Positions 20,272 to 29,838 of a stretch of DNA of 64,000 nucleotides are shown here, in pieces. The notes under the pieces were generated by a model. It worked only from the letters and a program-made list of their open reading frames with translations. It was not told where the DNA came from and did not search any database. Position numbers and translations under genes: made by a program. Source of the stretch: Rhizobium sp. 18065 (lineage in GTDB: Bacteria > Pseudomonadota > Alphaproteobacteria > Rhizobiales > Rhizobiaceae); NCBI RefSeq assembly GCF_902706095.1, contig NZ_CACSJP010000005.1, forward strand, positions 1 to 64,000. The letters run 5' to 3'. Position 1 is the stretch's first letter. Each line of letters opens with the position of its first letter.

Positions 20272-21048
20272 ATGAAAGTGCTTGGAATTTTGCTTTCACT
20301 TGCGGCGGCCCCGGTTGCCGCCGCCGACACTGTCCACTTTACCACCGAAGACTACCCGCCTTACAATTTCCGCGCCGGCACCGACATCAAGGGCGCGGGC
20401 TACGACCAGTTGATCGTCATCATGGAGGAGTTGAAGATCCCCTACTCCGTCGAGATGATGCCATGGGCACGCGCCATCGCGCTCGCCCAGACGGAGCCGA
20501 TGCATTGCGTTTTCACCACGGCCCACATCCCCGAACGCGACACGCTGTTCAAATGGATTGAGCCTCTGGCGATCGGCCGCAATCTGATGGTGGCCCGCAA
20601 GGGGTCCGGCCTCGATGTGAAGAATACCGACGAGGCCAAGTCCTATACGGTCGGCACACAGCGCAATGACTACACCCAGACACTGCTTGAAAATGCCGGA
20701 TTTGAGAAGATCGATCTCGCCACCGATCTCAAGCTCACCTTGAAGAAGCTGGAAAGCGGCCGCCTCGACCTGATGCCGATCGACGAGCAGCATTATGTGC
20801 AACTGGTAAAGGACGGCGAACCTCTGGAAGTCAAGTTTGTCTTCACCGAGCAGAAGTTCTCGATTGCCTGCAATTCGGCTTTCCCGGATGATCTGCTGTC
20901 GAGGATGCAGGGTGCCCTCGACACGATAATTGCCGATGGCCGGCAAGCCAAGATCCTCGGCAACTACGGCCTGCTCGATTCGAATGTCAGTGCGCTTGCG
21001 ACAACGCCCGCCACCAATCAGGCCACCGCTCAAGCCGCCAAGCCTTGA
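20272..21048 (+). CDS. Periplasmic substrate-binding protein (SBP_bac_3 type)
   Basis: 258 residues. Signal peptide of about 18 residues (MKVLGILLSLAAAPVAAA) then a type II periplasmic binding fold beginning TVHFTTEDYPPYNF, the classic start of amino-acid-type binding proteins. No permease or ATPase genes follow, so it is unlikely to serve an importer encoded here. It lies 27 bases after the GGDEF-EAL gene in the same direction, which supports a signalling role, with the ligand-loaded protein docking on the kinase-like periplasmic sensor. An Ala/Thr-rich tail ends the protein. Ligand unknown. Confidence 0.85.
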   Translation: MKVLGILLSLAAAPVAAADTVHFTTEDYPPYNFRAGTDIKGAGYDQLIVIMEELKIPYSVEMMPWARAIALAQTEPMHCVFTTAHIPERDTLFKWIEPLAIGRNLMVARKGSGLDVKNTDEAKSYTVGTQRNDYTQTLLENAGFEKIDLATDLKLTLKKLESGRLDLMPIDEQHYVQLVKDGEPLEVKFVFTEQKFSIACNSAFPDDLLSRMQGALDTIIADGRQAKILGNYGLLDSNVSALATTPATNQATAQAAKP

Positions 21049-21130
21049 CATTCGACGCGTTTCGCGGTGGTGAAAGGCCGCGCCACGATCGGCGCGGTCA
21101 TTGACCAGAACGGCAGGAACGGACGCAGCC

Positions 21131-21856
21131 ATGATGATCCTTGCTGGGCTCGGAAACCCGGGCTCTCAATATGAGCGCAATCGCCACAATATCGGTTTCA
21201 TGGCGGTGGATCAGATCCATCGGCGCCATTCCTTCTCGCCCTGGACGAAGAAGTTCAAGGGCCTGATCGCGGAAGGTACTCTGGGCACCGAAAAAGTGCT
21301 TTTGATCAAGCCGCAGACCTTCATGAACCTCTCCGGCGAAAGCGTCGGCGAAGCGATGCGCTTCTACAAGCTCGGACCCGAGGACATCATCGCCATCTAT
21401 GACGAGCTTGACCTGATGCCCGGCAAGGCCCGCATCAAGACCGGCGGCGGCCACGGCGGCCACAACGGCATCAAGTCCATCGATACCCATTGCGGCCTGA
21501 ACTACCGTCGCCTGCGTCTCGGTATCGGCCATCCCGGCGACAAGTCGCGTGTCCATGGCCATGTCCTCGGCGACTTCGGCAAGTCGGACGCGGAATGGCT
21601 CGAACCGCTGCTCGAAGCGCTGGCCGACAATGCCGACATGCTGATCAAGGGCGAGGATTCGCAACTGATGAACAAGCTGGCGCTGGCAACCGGCGGCAAG
21701 GCGGACGAGGAAAAGCCGGCCAAGGCACAAAAGCTGCCGAAGACCGGCCAGTCGCACATTCACCAGGCGCGCAACTTCAACCAGCCGAAAAAGCTGCCGG
21801 AATCCGGCCCCATGGCAGACATGCTCAAGCGCATGTTCGGCAAGAAGGAAGACTGA
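21131..21856 (+). CDS. pth: Peptidyl-tRNA hydrolase
   Basis: 241 residues. It cleaves peptidyl-tRNA released from stalled ribosomes. Conserved residues are visible: [24 protein letters not shown] with the catalytic His, [21 protein letters not shown] and [13 protein letters not shown]. The conserved part begins at the tandem ATG codons 21131/21134; the longer frame from 21101 adds unconserved residues. A lysine/proline-rich tail of about 50 residues beyond the enzyme domain is typical of rhizobial Pth. Confidence 0.95.
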   Translation: MMILAGLGNPGSQYERNRHNIGFMAVDQIHRRHSFSPWTKKFKGLIAEGTLGTEKVLLIKPQTFMNLSGESVGEAMRFYKLGPEDIIAIYDELDLMPGKARIKTGGGHGGHNGIKSIDTHCGLNYRRLRLGIGHPGDKSRVHGHVLGDFGKSDAEWLEPLLEALADNADMLIKGEDSQLMNKLALATGGKADEEKPAKAQKLPKTGQSHIHQARNFNQPKKLPESGPMADMLKRMFGKKED

Positions 21857-21868
21857 GCACAGTCCTGC

Positions 21869-22558
21869 TCAGTCACGCTCGCTGGACAGACCTTTCCACA
21901 GCAAGGCGCCGATCACCGCCCCGGCGATGGGCGCCACCCAGAACAGCCAGAGTTGCTGCAGCGCCCAGCCGCCGACAAAAAGCGCCTGACTGGTCGAGCG
22001 CGCCGGATTGACCGAGGTATTGGTCACCGGGATCGAGATCAGATGGATCAGCGTCAACCCGAGCCCGATGGCAATCGGCGCGAAACCCGCCGGTGCCTTG
22101 GCGCTGGTTGAGCCGAGGATGATCACCAGGAAGAAAGCCGTCAGCACAACCTCGATCACCAGCGCCGATAGCAGCGAATATCCGCCCGGCGAATGCTCAC
22201 CGTAGCCGTTTGCCGCAAAGCCGCCGATCTCGGCTCCCGCCTTGCCCGTTGCGACGATGTACAGCACCAGCGCTGCTGCCGCCGCACCCAGCACCTGAGC
22301 TGCCACATAGGGCCCGAGATCGCTCTTGCCGAACCTACCGGCAACGGCAAGTCCAACGGAGACTGCCGGATTGAAATGCCCACCGGAAATCCCGCCGACC
22401 GCATAGGCCATCGTCAACACGGTAAGCCCAAATGCCAGAGAGACGCCCAGCAGGCCAATACCGACGTCGGGAAATGCCGCCGCCAGAACGGCGCTGCCAC
22501 AACCGCCAAACACCAACCAGAATGTCCCAAGAAATTCGGCAAGCAGTTTCGAACGCAT
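21869..22558 (-). CDS. aqpZ: Aquaporin Z
   Basis: 229 residues, six membrane helices and two half-helices with NPA motifs, HFNPAVS and SVNPARS. The selectivity features (Phe in FFLVI, His in [19 protein letters not shown], Arg after NPA) point to a water-selective channel of the AqpZ type rather than a glycerol facilitator. The ATG at 22558 has GGAGGGGGCTC upstream; a longer frame to 22627 is not conserved. It converges on pth. Confidence 0.95.
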   Translation of the reverse strand: MRSKLLAEFLGTFWLVFGGCGSAVLAAAFPDVGIGLLGVSLAFGLTVLTMAYAVGGISGGHFNPAVSVGLAVAGRFGKSDLGPYVAAQVLGAAAAALVLYIVATGKAGAEIGGFAANGYGEHSPGGYSLLSALVIEVVLTAFFLVIILGSTSAKAPAGFAPIAIGLGLTLIHLISIPVTNTSVNPARSTSQALFVGGWALQQLWLFWVAPIAGAVIGALLWKGLSSERD

Positions 22559-22808
22559 GAGCCCCCTCCATGCATGAAAGCAAACTGACCAGAGTGCTGC
22601 AACGCGCGCCCCTCGCGGCATGCACAACTGTTCGCAGATAACTCACATTAGCAATATTTGAATTTCACGCAACGGCACAGAAAACCGAGTTTTGGCCGCT
22701 GGACAAAGAGGCCTGATCAGCTTCGGATCTTTGGCCATTTTGCCGAATGCTCGATGTCACCAAAGGTCCTGATTGGCATTCGAACGACCTCAGATCCGTG
22801 CAGCCGGC

Positions 22809-23120
22809 TCATTCTTCCGGCTCCGTGGTGAACATCAGCGGGAACCCCGCCTCCTTGGCGAGATCGGTCGCTTCCTTGGCCTTCGTTTCGGCAATGTCGC
22901 GGGTGCAGACGACGACAACCGCCGAGCCGAACTTGTGTGCCGTCATCATCACACGATTGCCGGCATCCTCGCTCATGCGGAACACCGCTTTCAACACGAC
23001 CGTGACGAATTCACGCGGCGTGTAATCGTCATTGAGAAGAATGACCTTGTAGAGCTTCGGCCGCTCCAGCTTCGGCTTGGATTGCAGCTTCGGCTTCAGG
23101 GAGACGTCTTTATTCGGCAT
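22809..23120 (-). CDS. clpS: Clp protease adaptor ClpS (stand-alone, ClpS2-like)
   Basis: 103 residues starting MPNKDVSLKPKL. The core is the N-end rule adaptor: ERPKLYKVILLNDDYTPREFV, where NDD binds the N-terminal degron, and MMTAHKFGSAVVVVC, ending KEAGFPLMFTTEPE. It delivers substrates to ClpA-ClpP. It is not next to clpA, so it should be the second paralogue that many Rhizobiaceae carry. A longer frame from 23174 exists, but the conserved protein fits the ATG at 23120. Divergent from ychF. Confidence 0.9.
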   Translation of the reverse strand: MPNKDVSLKPKLQSKPKLERPKLYKVILLNDDYTPREFVTVVLKAVFRMSEDAGNRVMMTAHKFGSAVVVVCTRDIAETKAKEATDLAKEAGFPLMFTTEPEE

Positions 23121-23323
23121 CAGGCTCTTTCCGTCGTCGATCGCATTGGTCAGGAATGGCCCGTGTCCGGCCATTCAACAACAGACGTTCCTCATCCCCC
23201 ACGGCTGCAACTTATCCTGCCTCAGCTTTGCGCGCGGCGCAATATCAGCCGAAACCCTTGACCCGGCGCGCCCCTTCCCCCATAGGCAAGGCAACAAATC
23301 CCACTACGTGACGGAATGAACCC

Positions 23324-24427
23324 ATGGGCTTCAAATGCGGTATCGTCGGACTGCCGAATGTCGGCAAGTCCACTCTCTTCAACGCGCTGACAAGGACGGC
23401 CGCAGCCCAGGCTGCCAACTATCCGTTCTGCACCATCGAGCCGAATACCGGCGAAGTGGCCGTTCCGGATCCACGCATGCAGAAGCTGGCAGCGATTGCG
23501 GGCTCAAAGGAGCTCATCCCGACCCGTATCTCCTTTGTCGACATCGCCGGCCTCGTGCGCGGCGCGTCGAAGGGTGAAGGCCTCGGCAACAAGTTCCTCG
23601 CCAACATCCGCGAAGTCGACGCCGTCGTGCACGTGCTGCGCTGTTTCGAAGATGACGACATCACCCATGTCGAGGGCAAGATCAATCCGGTGGGCGACGC
23701 CGACACGATTGAAACCGAGCTGATGCTCGCCGACCTTGAAAGCCTCGAGCGCCGCGTCGAACAGACCCGCAAGCGCGCGGCTTCCAAGGACAAGGAATCG
23801 CTCGCCCAGCTGCCGGTCATGGAAGCGGTCATCAAGCTTCTGAACGAAGGCAAGCCTGCCCGCATCCTGTTGAAGACCCTGGCTGCAGACGAGATTGAAG
23901 TCCTCAAGGGCCTGAACCTCCTGACCTCGCATCCGGTTCTCTACGTCTGCAACGTCGCCGAAAGCGATGCTGTCGACGGCAATGCGCACACCAAGGCCGT
24001 CGCCGAAATGGCCAAGGCCCAGGGCGCCGAATGCGTCATCATCTCGGCTGCAATCGAGGCGGAAGTCGCCCAGCTGCCGGACGAGGAATCGAAAGAATTC
24101 CTCTCGGCGCTTGGTCTGGAAGAAGCAGGCCTCGACCGCCTGATCCGCGCTGGCTACCACCTGCTCGACCTGATCACCTATTTCACCGTCGGCCCGAAAG
24201 AAACCCGCGCCTGGACCATCGTCCGCGGCACCAAGGCCCCGGCCGCCGCCGGTGTCATCCACACCGACTTCGAGCGCGGCTTCATCCGCGCCTTTACCAT
24301 CGCCTATGACGACTACATCAATTTCAAGGGTGAAGTCGGCGCCAAGGAAGCCGGCAAGGGCCGCGACGAAGGCAAGGAATATGTCGTCCATGACGGCGAC
24401 GTCATCCACTTCCGCTTCAACACCTGA
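23324..24427 (+). CDS. ychF: Redox-regulated ATPase YchF
   Basis: 367 residues. An OBG-family P-loop protein with G1 GLPNVGKSTLFN, G3 DIAGLVRGASKGEGLGNKFL, a coiled-coil insertion (about 130-200) and C-terminal TGS domain (TYFTVGPKETRAW). YchF prefers ATP and takes part in translation and oxidative stress responses. The full family length is present. Terminator immediately after. Confidence 0.96.
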   Translation: MGFKCGIVGLPNVGKSTLFNALTRTAAAQAANYPFCTIEPNTGEVAVPDPRMQKLAAIAGSKELIPTRISFVDIAGLVRGASKGEGLGNKFLANIREVDAVVHVLRCFEDDDITHVEGKINPVGDADTIETELMLADLESLERRVEQTRKRAASKDKESLAQLPVMEAVIKLLNEGKPARILLKTLAADEIEVLKGLNLLTSHPVLYVCNVAESDAVDGNAHTKAVAEMAKAQGAECVIISAAIEAEVAQLPDEESKEFLSALGLEEAGLDRLIRAGYHLLDLITYFTVGPKETRAWTIVRGTKAPAAAGVIHTDFERGFIRAFTIAYDDYINFKGEVGAKEAGKGRDEGKEYVVHDGDVIHFRFNT

Positions 24428-24437
24428 AGCAAACAAG

Positions 24438-24465
24438 AAAGCGCCTTCAACGAGGCGCTTTTTTT
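24438..24465 (+). terminator. Rho-independent terminator of ychF
   Basis: AAAGCGCCT, loop TCAACG, AGGCGCTTT, running into seven T. Confidence 0.93.
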
Positions 24466-24537
24466 ATGTGCGGAAAACAGGTTCATACTTGAACATAATC
24501 GCATCCTGCGCAGACTGCTGGTGAAAGCGAGGGTGAG

Positions 24538-25011
24538 ATGACGGAGACAGACAAACTTCTCTACGAGGACTTCACGCCCGGCCGGCGTTTCGGCTTCGCC
24601 CCCAAGACCATATCGGCGGAAGAGATCATCGATTTTGCCCGTGAGTTCGATCCGCAGCCGATGCACCTGTCGGAAGAAGCGGGCCGTGCCAGCATTCTCG
24701 GCGGCCTGTCAGCGTCGGGATGGCACACGAGCAGCATCTTCATGCGCATGATGATCGATAGCTATGTGCTGCGCTCGGCCTCCGAAGGCGCGCCCGGCAT
24801 CGATCTGATGCAATGGCGAAAGCCTGTACTGGCCGGAGACACGCTCAGCGGCCATTCTACGGTCGAGGCGGCCCGCCTGATGCGCTCGCGGCCCAATCTG
24901 GGCATCGTGACCTTTCAGCACGAATTGACCAACCAGCGGGGCCAGCTGGTGCTGTCTGCCAGGAACGCAATCATGTTGCGCCGTCGCCAGGTCGAGGAGG
25001 TTTCGCCGTGA
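24538..25011 (+). CDS. MaoC-like hydratase 1
   Basis: 157 residues, single hot-dog domain of the MaoC/R-hydratase family. The hydratase motif is FAREFDPQPMHLSEEAG with the catalytic Asp/His pair, followed by GLSASGWHTSSIF. Members hydrate or dehydrate enoyl-CoA esters. It overlaps the second MaoC gene by four bases (GTGA) and the two are similar, so they probably form a heteromeric or duplicated enzyme. Acyl-CoA substrate unknown; nothing else for lipid metabolism is nearby. Confidence 0.85.
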   Translation: MTETDKLLYEDFTPGRRFGFAPKTISAEEIIDFAREFDPQPMHLSEEAGRASILGGLSASGWHTSSIFMRMMIDSYVLRSASEGAPGIDLMQWRKPVLAGDTLSGHSTVEAARLMRSRPNLGIVTFQHELTNQRGQLVLSARNAIMLRRRQVEEVSP

Positions 25012-25496
25012 AGATGCTCGACCTCTATCCCGCCGGCACCCGTCTGGAACTCGGTGCGCTGACCTTCACCGCCGAAGACATCATCCGTTTCGCCAGCACA
25101 TTCGATCCGCAGCCCTTTCATATCGACGCCGAAGCGGCGAAGTCCTACGTCTTCGGCGGTCTCTGCGCCTCGGGCTGGCATACCTGCGCCGGCTGGATGA
25201 AGAACTTCGTCGCCTTCTGGGATGCCGCGACATTGCGGTTGAAATCAACTGGCACGGATGCTCCAAGGCTCGGCCCCTCGCCCGGGTTTTCCGAACTGCA
25301 ATGGCTGAAGCCGGTCTATGCCGGCGACACGGTCACCTATTTCATGACCCCGATCGAGACCCGCCGCATGCCCGGGACAAAGGGTTACATGGTCATTTCA
25401 GCCCTGTGCGAAGGCTTCAACCAGAAGGGCGAGCCTGTCCTGCGCTTCAACAGCAATATCATTGAATTTCCAGAACCAGAGGATTTGCCAGCATGA
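25008..25496 (+). CDS. MaoC-like hydratase 2
   Basis: 162 residues from the GTG at 25008, which overlaps the previous stop and has GGAGG seven bases upstream; an ATG at 25014 is the alternative. Same fold as its neighbour: ASTFDPQPFHIDAEAAKS then GLCASGWHTCAGW. A few residues (LGPSPGFSELQWLKPVYAGD) match the C-terminal part of both. Overlaps the glutathione peroxidase ATG by four bases, giving a three-gene operon. Confidence 0.85.
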   Translation: MKMLDLYPAGTRLELGALTFTAEDIIRFASTFDPQPFHIDAEAAKSYVFGGLCASGWHTCAGWMKNFVAFWDAATLRLKSTGTDAPRLGPSPGFSELQWLKPVYAGDTVTYFMTPIETRRMPGTKGYMVISALCEGFNQKGEPVLRFNSNIIEFPEPEDLPA

Positions 25497-25972
25497 GCAT
25501 TTACCAGTTCACTGCCCGCGACATCGAAGGCCATGAGCGCAATCTGTCCGACTATGCCGGCAAGCTTGTCCTGATCGTCAATACCGCAAGCGCCTGTGGT
25601 CTCACACCGCAATACAGCGGCCTGGAAACGCTGCAGCAGAACTTCAAGGACGATCTCGTCGTGCTCGGCTTCCCATGTAACCAGTTTGGCGGCCAGGAGC
25701 CCGGCACAGAAAAGGAAATTGCCCTGTTCTGCGAGACGAGCTTTGCCGTCACATTCCCGCTCTTCTCGAAGATCGAGGTCAATGGCGAAGGCACCGACCC
25801 GCTTTATGCCTATCTGAAAGCGGAGACCCCCGGCGAGGAACAGGGCGCAGATATCGGCTGGAACTTCGCCAAGTTCCTGATCGGCCGCGACGGCAATCCG
25901 ATCGCCCGCTTCTCGCCGCGCACTGCACCGGAAGATATCCAGGCGGATATTGTTAGGGCGCTGGCCAGCTAG
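25493..25972 (+). CDS. Glutathione peroxidase (Cys type)
   Basis: 159 residues. The peroxidatic residue is Cys35 in NTASACGLTPQY, where animal enzymes have selenocysteine; Gln in PCNQFGGQEPG and Trp in IGWNFAKFLIG complete the catalytic tetrad. Reduces hydroperoxides, often with thioredoxin as the donor in this Cys group. Translationally coupled to the MaoC pair, which may link it to lipid or acyl-CoA stress, an inference only. It converges on apt; a weak hairpin (26008-26037) lies between them. Confidence 0.93.
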   Translation: MSIYQFTARDIEGHERNLSDYAGKLVLIVNTASACGLTPQYSGLETLQQNFKDDLVVLGFPCNQFGGQEPGTEKEIALFCETSFAVTFPLFSKIEVNGEGTDPLYAYLKAETPGEEQGADIGWNFAKFLIGRDGNPIARFSPRTAPEDIQADIVRALAS

Positions 25973-26043
25973 GAACGAGCCGGGCGCTGACCTCCAGGAG
26001 CAAGGTATGCACCGACCTGGCAGAGCCGGCCGGTGCAGTCACC

Positions 26044-26589
26044 TCAGTGACCTGAGAATTCGACCAGCGTACGCACTTCCACGCCAAGAGCCTCAAGTTT
26101 CTTGCGTCCGCCAAGATCCGGAAGATCGATGACGAAGCAGGCCGAGACCACATCCGCACCGATCTGGCGCAGCAACTGCACAGCGCCAACGGCCGTACCG
26201 CCGGTGGCGATGAGGTCATCCACGAGAATGACCTTCTCCCCCGGCTGGATCGCGTCACGGTGGATCTCCATCTCGTCGACGCCGTATTCCAGGCTATAGG
26301 CAATGCTCACCGTCTCGTGCGGCAGCTTGCCCTTCTTGCGGATCGGCACGAAACCGGCCGAAAGCTGGTGCGCAACGGCGCCGCCGAGGATGAAGCCACG
26401 TGCCTCCATGCCGGCAATCTTGTCGATCTTCAGCCCGACATAAGGCTGCACAAGTTCATCGACGGCCCGGCGAAATGCCCGCGCATTGCCCAGCAGTGTC
26501 GTGATGTCGCGGAACATGATGCCCGGCTTCGGATAGTCCGGGATCGAACGGATGGAATCGACGAGGTAATTCTGCACTTCGGAGCTCAT
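26044..26589 (-). CDS. apt: Adenine phosphoribosyltransferase
   Basis: 181 residues. Converts adenine and PRPP to AMP in purine salvage. The PRPP loop is [17 protein letters not shown]; the adenine-binding [20 protein letters not shown] and the N-terminal hood [18 protein letters not shown] are intact. Start taken at 26589 ([10 protein letters not shown]); longer frames have no conserved residues. The upstream petABC operon ends with its own terminator, so apt is probably expressed separately. Confidence 0.95.
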   Translation of the reverse strand: MSSEVQNYLVDSIRSIPDYPKPGIMFRDITTLLGNARAFRRAVDELVQPYVGLKIDKIAGMEARGFILGGAVAHQLSAGFVPIRKKGKLPHETVSIAYSLEYGVDEMEIHRDAIQPGEKVILVDDLIATGGTAVGAVQLLRQIGADVVSACFVIDLPDLGGRKKLEALGVEVRTLVEFSGH

Positions 26590-26723
26590 TGGTATCCATG
26601 GCCTGTGGGAGGTGGCGGCAAATTGGCCTTTCGACACCGGCTTGTCCAGCCTTCTCGTGGATGGGCAAAGCAAAGTGAAAAGCCGGCGGCGCGTCGGGAC
26701 ACGATCAGGCAAACGGCCCCAAC

Positions 26724-26755
26724 AAAAAAAGGCGGGACCACGAGGCCCCGCCTTT
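26724..26755 (-). terminator. Rho-independent terminator of petABC
   Basis: Read leftward: AAAGGCGGGGCC, loop TCGT, GGTCCCGCCTTT followed by a T run (26724-26730). Twelve base pairs with one G-U, 22 bases beyond the petC stop. Confidence 0.92.
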
Positions 26756-26777
26756 TCACATGACCGTCAGCAGACGA

Positions 26778-27662
26778 TCAGTGTTCCTTGTTCGCGTAGA
26801 TCGACTTCTTCGTTAGGTAGATCAGGGCCGAGAAGATGACCAGGAAGATCATGACCATGAAGCCCATGCGCTTGCGGTCCTCCAGATGCGGTTCAGCAGC
26901 CCACATCAGGAATGCAGCCACGTCCTGCGAATACTGATCTAGCGTCTGCGGTGCACCGTCGTCATAGGTCACCTGACCGTCGCTGATCGGCGGCGCCATG
27001 GCGAGCGCCTGACCGGCGATGAAATGCGGGTTGAAGTGCGTGCCTTCGGCAATCACAACACCCTCAGGTGGCTCCTGATAGCCGGTCAACAGCGCGTGGA
27101 TATAATCCGGGCCGCCTTCCTGGTAACCGCCGACGACCGGGATCATGTCCCAGATGAACTGAGGGAAACCACGCGTCACGCCGCGCGCCTTGGCGATCAG
27201 CGAGAAATCCGGAGGCGCCGCACCGTTGTTGGCAGCCGCAGCCGCTTCGTGGTTCGGGAACGGCGACGGGAAGTGATCCGAAGGCACGGCCTTGCGGGTA
27301 TACATTTCGCCGTCGGCGTTCGGACCGTCCTGCACTTCGTAGTTGGCAGCGAAGGCTTTGACCTGTTCTTCCGAATAGCCCAGACCTTCCAGTGTGCGGA
27401 AGGAAACGAGGTTCATCGAATGACAGGCGGCACAGACTTCGGTGTAGATCTTGAGGCCACGCTGAAGCTGGCCCTTGTCATACTTGCCGAACGGACCAGC
27501 AAAGGACCAGTCGATCTGCTCGGGCTTCAGGATAGGATAGTGGCCCGTCTTGGCGGCATGTTCGACCAGATGGGCGAGATCGCCTTCTTCGGCTGCGAGA
27601 GCCAGGCCGGAAAATCCGGCCATGGCAGCAATCAGCGCGATGCTCGTGAAAAGCTTTTTCAT
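26778..27662 (-). CDS. petC: Cytochrome c1
   Basis: 294 residues. Signal peptide MKKLFTSIALIAAMAG...ALA, heme attachment VCAACHSM, the Met ligand in ALAMAPPISDG, and a C-terminal membrane anchor (MGFMVMIFLVIFSALIYLTKK). It passes electrons from the Rieske protein to soluble cytochrome c in complex III. An open frame extends far upstream across petB, but the ATG at 27662 starts the signal peptide. Last gene of petABC. Confidence 0.96.
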   Translation of the reverse strand: MKKLFTSIALIAAMAGFSGLALAAEEGDLAHLVEHAAKTGHYPILKPEQIDWSFAGPFGKYDKGQLQRGLKIYTEVCAACHSMNLVSFRTLEGLGYSEEQVKAFAANYEVQDGPNADGEMYTRKAVPSDHFPSPFPNHEAAAAANNGAAPPDFSLIAKARGVTRGFPQFIWDMIPVVGGYQEGGPDYIHALLTGYQEPPEGVVIAEGTHFNPHFIAGQALAMAPPISDGQVTYDDGAPQTLDQYSQDVAAFLMWAAEPHLEDRKRMGFMVMIFLVIFSALIYLTKKSIYANKEH

Positions 27663-27688
27663 TGTTCTACTTTCCCTCTCTCGCGCAC

Positions 27689-28957
27689 TTAGGCTTTGGC
27701 CGCGGCAGATTTGCCGCGCTTTTCGAGCACGTCTTCGGTGATCGAGTTCGGAATGCGACGCGGCGTTTCGAACAGGCCGAGCAGTGGCATGATGACCAGG
27801 AAGAAGCCGAAGTAGTAAGCGGTACCGATCTGCGACATGACGACATAGGTGCCTTCCGCCGGCATGGCACCGAGCCAGCCGAGGATGATCGAGTTGACCA
27901 CGAACACCCAGAAGAACAGCTTGTACCAGGGACGGTAGACAGCAGAGCGGACCTTGGACGTATCGAGCCAGGGCAGGAAGAACAGCACGATGATCGCACC
28001 GAACATCACCAGAACGCCGCCGAGCTTGGAGTCGATCGGACCGACATTGAAGGTGATCGCGCGCAGCATCGCGTAGAACGGCAGGAAGTACCATTCCGGA
28101 ACGATGTGAGCTGGGGTCTTCAGCGCGTCAGCCGGAATGTAGTTGTCCGGATGGCCGAGGAAGTTTGGCATGTAGAAGACGAACCAGGCATAGGCGATCA
28201 GGAAGACGGAAACGCCGAAGGCATCTTTCATGGTCGCGTAAGGCGTGAACGGAACGGTATCCGTCTTCGACTTCACTTCGACGCCGGTCGGATTGGTCTG
28301 GCCGGTGACATGCAGCGCCCACACGTGCAGGATGACGACGCCGACGATCATGAACGGCAGCAGGTAATGCAGGGCGAAGAAGCGGTTCAGCGTCGGATTG
28401 TCGACGGCAAAGCCGCCGAGCAGGAACTGCTGGATCCATTCGCCGACGCCCGGAAACGCGGTGAAGAAACCGGTGATTACGGTAGCACCCCAGAAGGACA
28501 TCTGGCCCCAGGGCAGAACGTAGCCCATGAAGGCAGTCGCCATCATCAAGAGGAAGATCACCACGCCGAGGATCCAGAGGATTTCGCGCGGCGCCTTGTA
28601 GGAGCCGTAATACAGACCACGGGCAATGTGCAGGTAGACGGCGATGAAGAAGAACGACGCGCCGTTGGCGTGCATGTAGCGCAACAGCCAACCATGGTTG
28701 ACGTCGCGCATGATCTTCTCGACCGACTCGAATGCCACCGAGACATGCGCGGAATAGTGCATGGCCAGAACGACACCGGTCAGGATCTGCACCACCAGCA
28801 TGACGGCAAGCATCGCACCGAAGGTATAGGCATAGTTCAGGTTGCGAGGAACCGGATAGGCGACGAAGCTGTCATAGACCATGCGCGGCAATGGAAGGCG
28901 CGCATCAATCCATTTTTCGACGCCGGTCGACGGCTGGTAACTGGAAGGACCACTCAT
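27689..28957 (-). CDS. petB: Cytochrome b of the bc1 complex
   Basis: 422 residues, eight membrane helices. Four heme-ligating His lie in helices B and D (for example [16 protein letters not shown] and [21 protein letters not shown]). The quinol-oxidation site has [12 protein letters not shown]. This is the full-length mitochondrial-type cytochrome b, not the split b6/subunit IV form. Transfers electrons between the two quinone sites in complex III. Confidence 0.97.
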   Translation of the reverse strand: MSGPSSYQPSTGVEKWIDARLPLPRMVYDSFVAYPVPRNLNYAYTFGAMLAVMLVVQILTGVVLAMHYSAHVSVAFESVEKIMRDVNHGWLLRYMHANGASFFFIAVYLHIARGLYYGSYKAPREILWILGVVIFLLMMATAFMGYVLPWGQMSFWGATVITGFFTAFPGVGEWIQQFLLGGFAVDNPTLNRFFALHYLLPFMIVGVVILHVWALHVTGQTNPTGVEVKSKTDTVPFTPYATMKDAFGVSVFLIAYAWFVFYMPNFLGHPDNYIPADALKTPAHIVPEWYFLPFYAMLRAITFNVGPIDSKLGGVLVMFGAIIVLFFLPWLDTSKVRSAVYRPWYKLFFWVFVVNSIILGWLGAMPAEGTYVVMSQIGTAYYFGFFLVIMPLLGLFETPRRIPNSITEDVLEKRGKSAAAKA

Positions 28958-28971
28958 ATTCTCTTATCCCC

Positions 28972-29550
28972 TCAACCGATCTTGATCACAGAATCAGACA
29001 CAAATCCGAAGGTCGGAATTGCCAGATTCATCGGTGCCGGACCTTTCCGGATACGACCCGCGGTATCGTAGTGCGAGCCGTGGCAGGGACAGAACCATCC
29101 GCCGAAATCGCCGGCCTGGCCAAGCGGCACGCAGCCGAGATGGGTACAGGAACCGATCATGACGATCCAGTTTTCCTTGCCTTCGCCTGCAGAGCGAGCA
29201 AGGTCGGTTGCGTCAGCTGCAGCATCGACATTGGCGTTGCGGGCGACCGGATCCTTGAGGTCGGCAAGCGCCACCTGATTGGCTTCCTCGACTTCCTTGG
29301 CCGTGCGGTTGCGGATGAACACCGGCTTGCCGCGCCATTTCACCGTCAACGACATGCCAGGCTCAAGCGCGGCCACATCGACCTCGATTGAAGCGAGTGC
29401 AAGAGTGGAGGCGTCCGGACGCATCTGATCAATGAATGGCCATGCGACGGCGGCTGCACCAACCGCGCCGGCCATACCGGTCACCATGTAGAGAAAGTCG
29501 CGGCGCGTAGGTTCGGCCGCATGTTGTGCATTGGTCTCGTGTTCGCTCAC
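28972..29550 (-). CDS. petA: Rieske iron-sulfur subunit of the bc1 complex
   Basis: 192 residues from the GTG at 29550. Begins with a twin-arginine signal-anchor (TRRDFLYMVTGMAGAVGAAAVAWP). The [2Fe-2S] cluster motifs are SCTHLGCVPLG and CPCHGSHYD. An open frame continues to 30096 without conserved sequence and was not used. GAGGA sits about 10 bases before the GTG. First gene of petABC; promoter lies between it and the divergent gene at 29.8 kb. Confidence 0.96.
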   Translation of the reverse strand: MSEHETNAQHAAEPTRRDFLYMVTGMAGAVGAAAVAWPFIDQMRPDASTLALASIEVDVAALEPGMSLTVKWRGKPVFIRNRTAKEVEEANQVALADLKDPVARNANVDAAADATDLARSAGEGKENWIVMIGSCTHLGCVPLGQAGDFGGWFCPCHGSHYDTAGRIRKGPAPMNLAIPTFGFVSDSVIKIG

Positions 29551-29838
29551 GGTCAAATTATCCTCTTCGCAATCCTGCGACACACCGCATTCTGCCCCCG
29601 TAGCGGGAATCATAAAGCAGACACAGTCCAGCCATAGATTCCCCCCAGATTGCCGCGTTCTAAGCTTGATATTCCATTCTGTCCAGTCTCCGCAGGGGGA
29701 AGGAGCCACTATGTCGCGGAATAAAATGTGACGTGTCACCATGAGGTTGGATGAACCGAACGGTTCTTGCAAGCCCGCCTTTTTTCGATCATGGTCGGGT
29801 GCCTCCGGCCGAGCCCGGATGACGGGGTCGGGACGGGC

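Noticed and set aside
25493-25972. Selenoprotein glutathione peroxidase
   Set aside because: The active-site codon encodes Cys; no in-frame TGA or SECIS-like element.
27663-28094. N-terminal extension of cytochrome c1
   Set aside because: It lies over petB in another frame; the signal peptide of petC begins at 27662.
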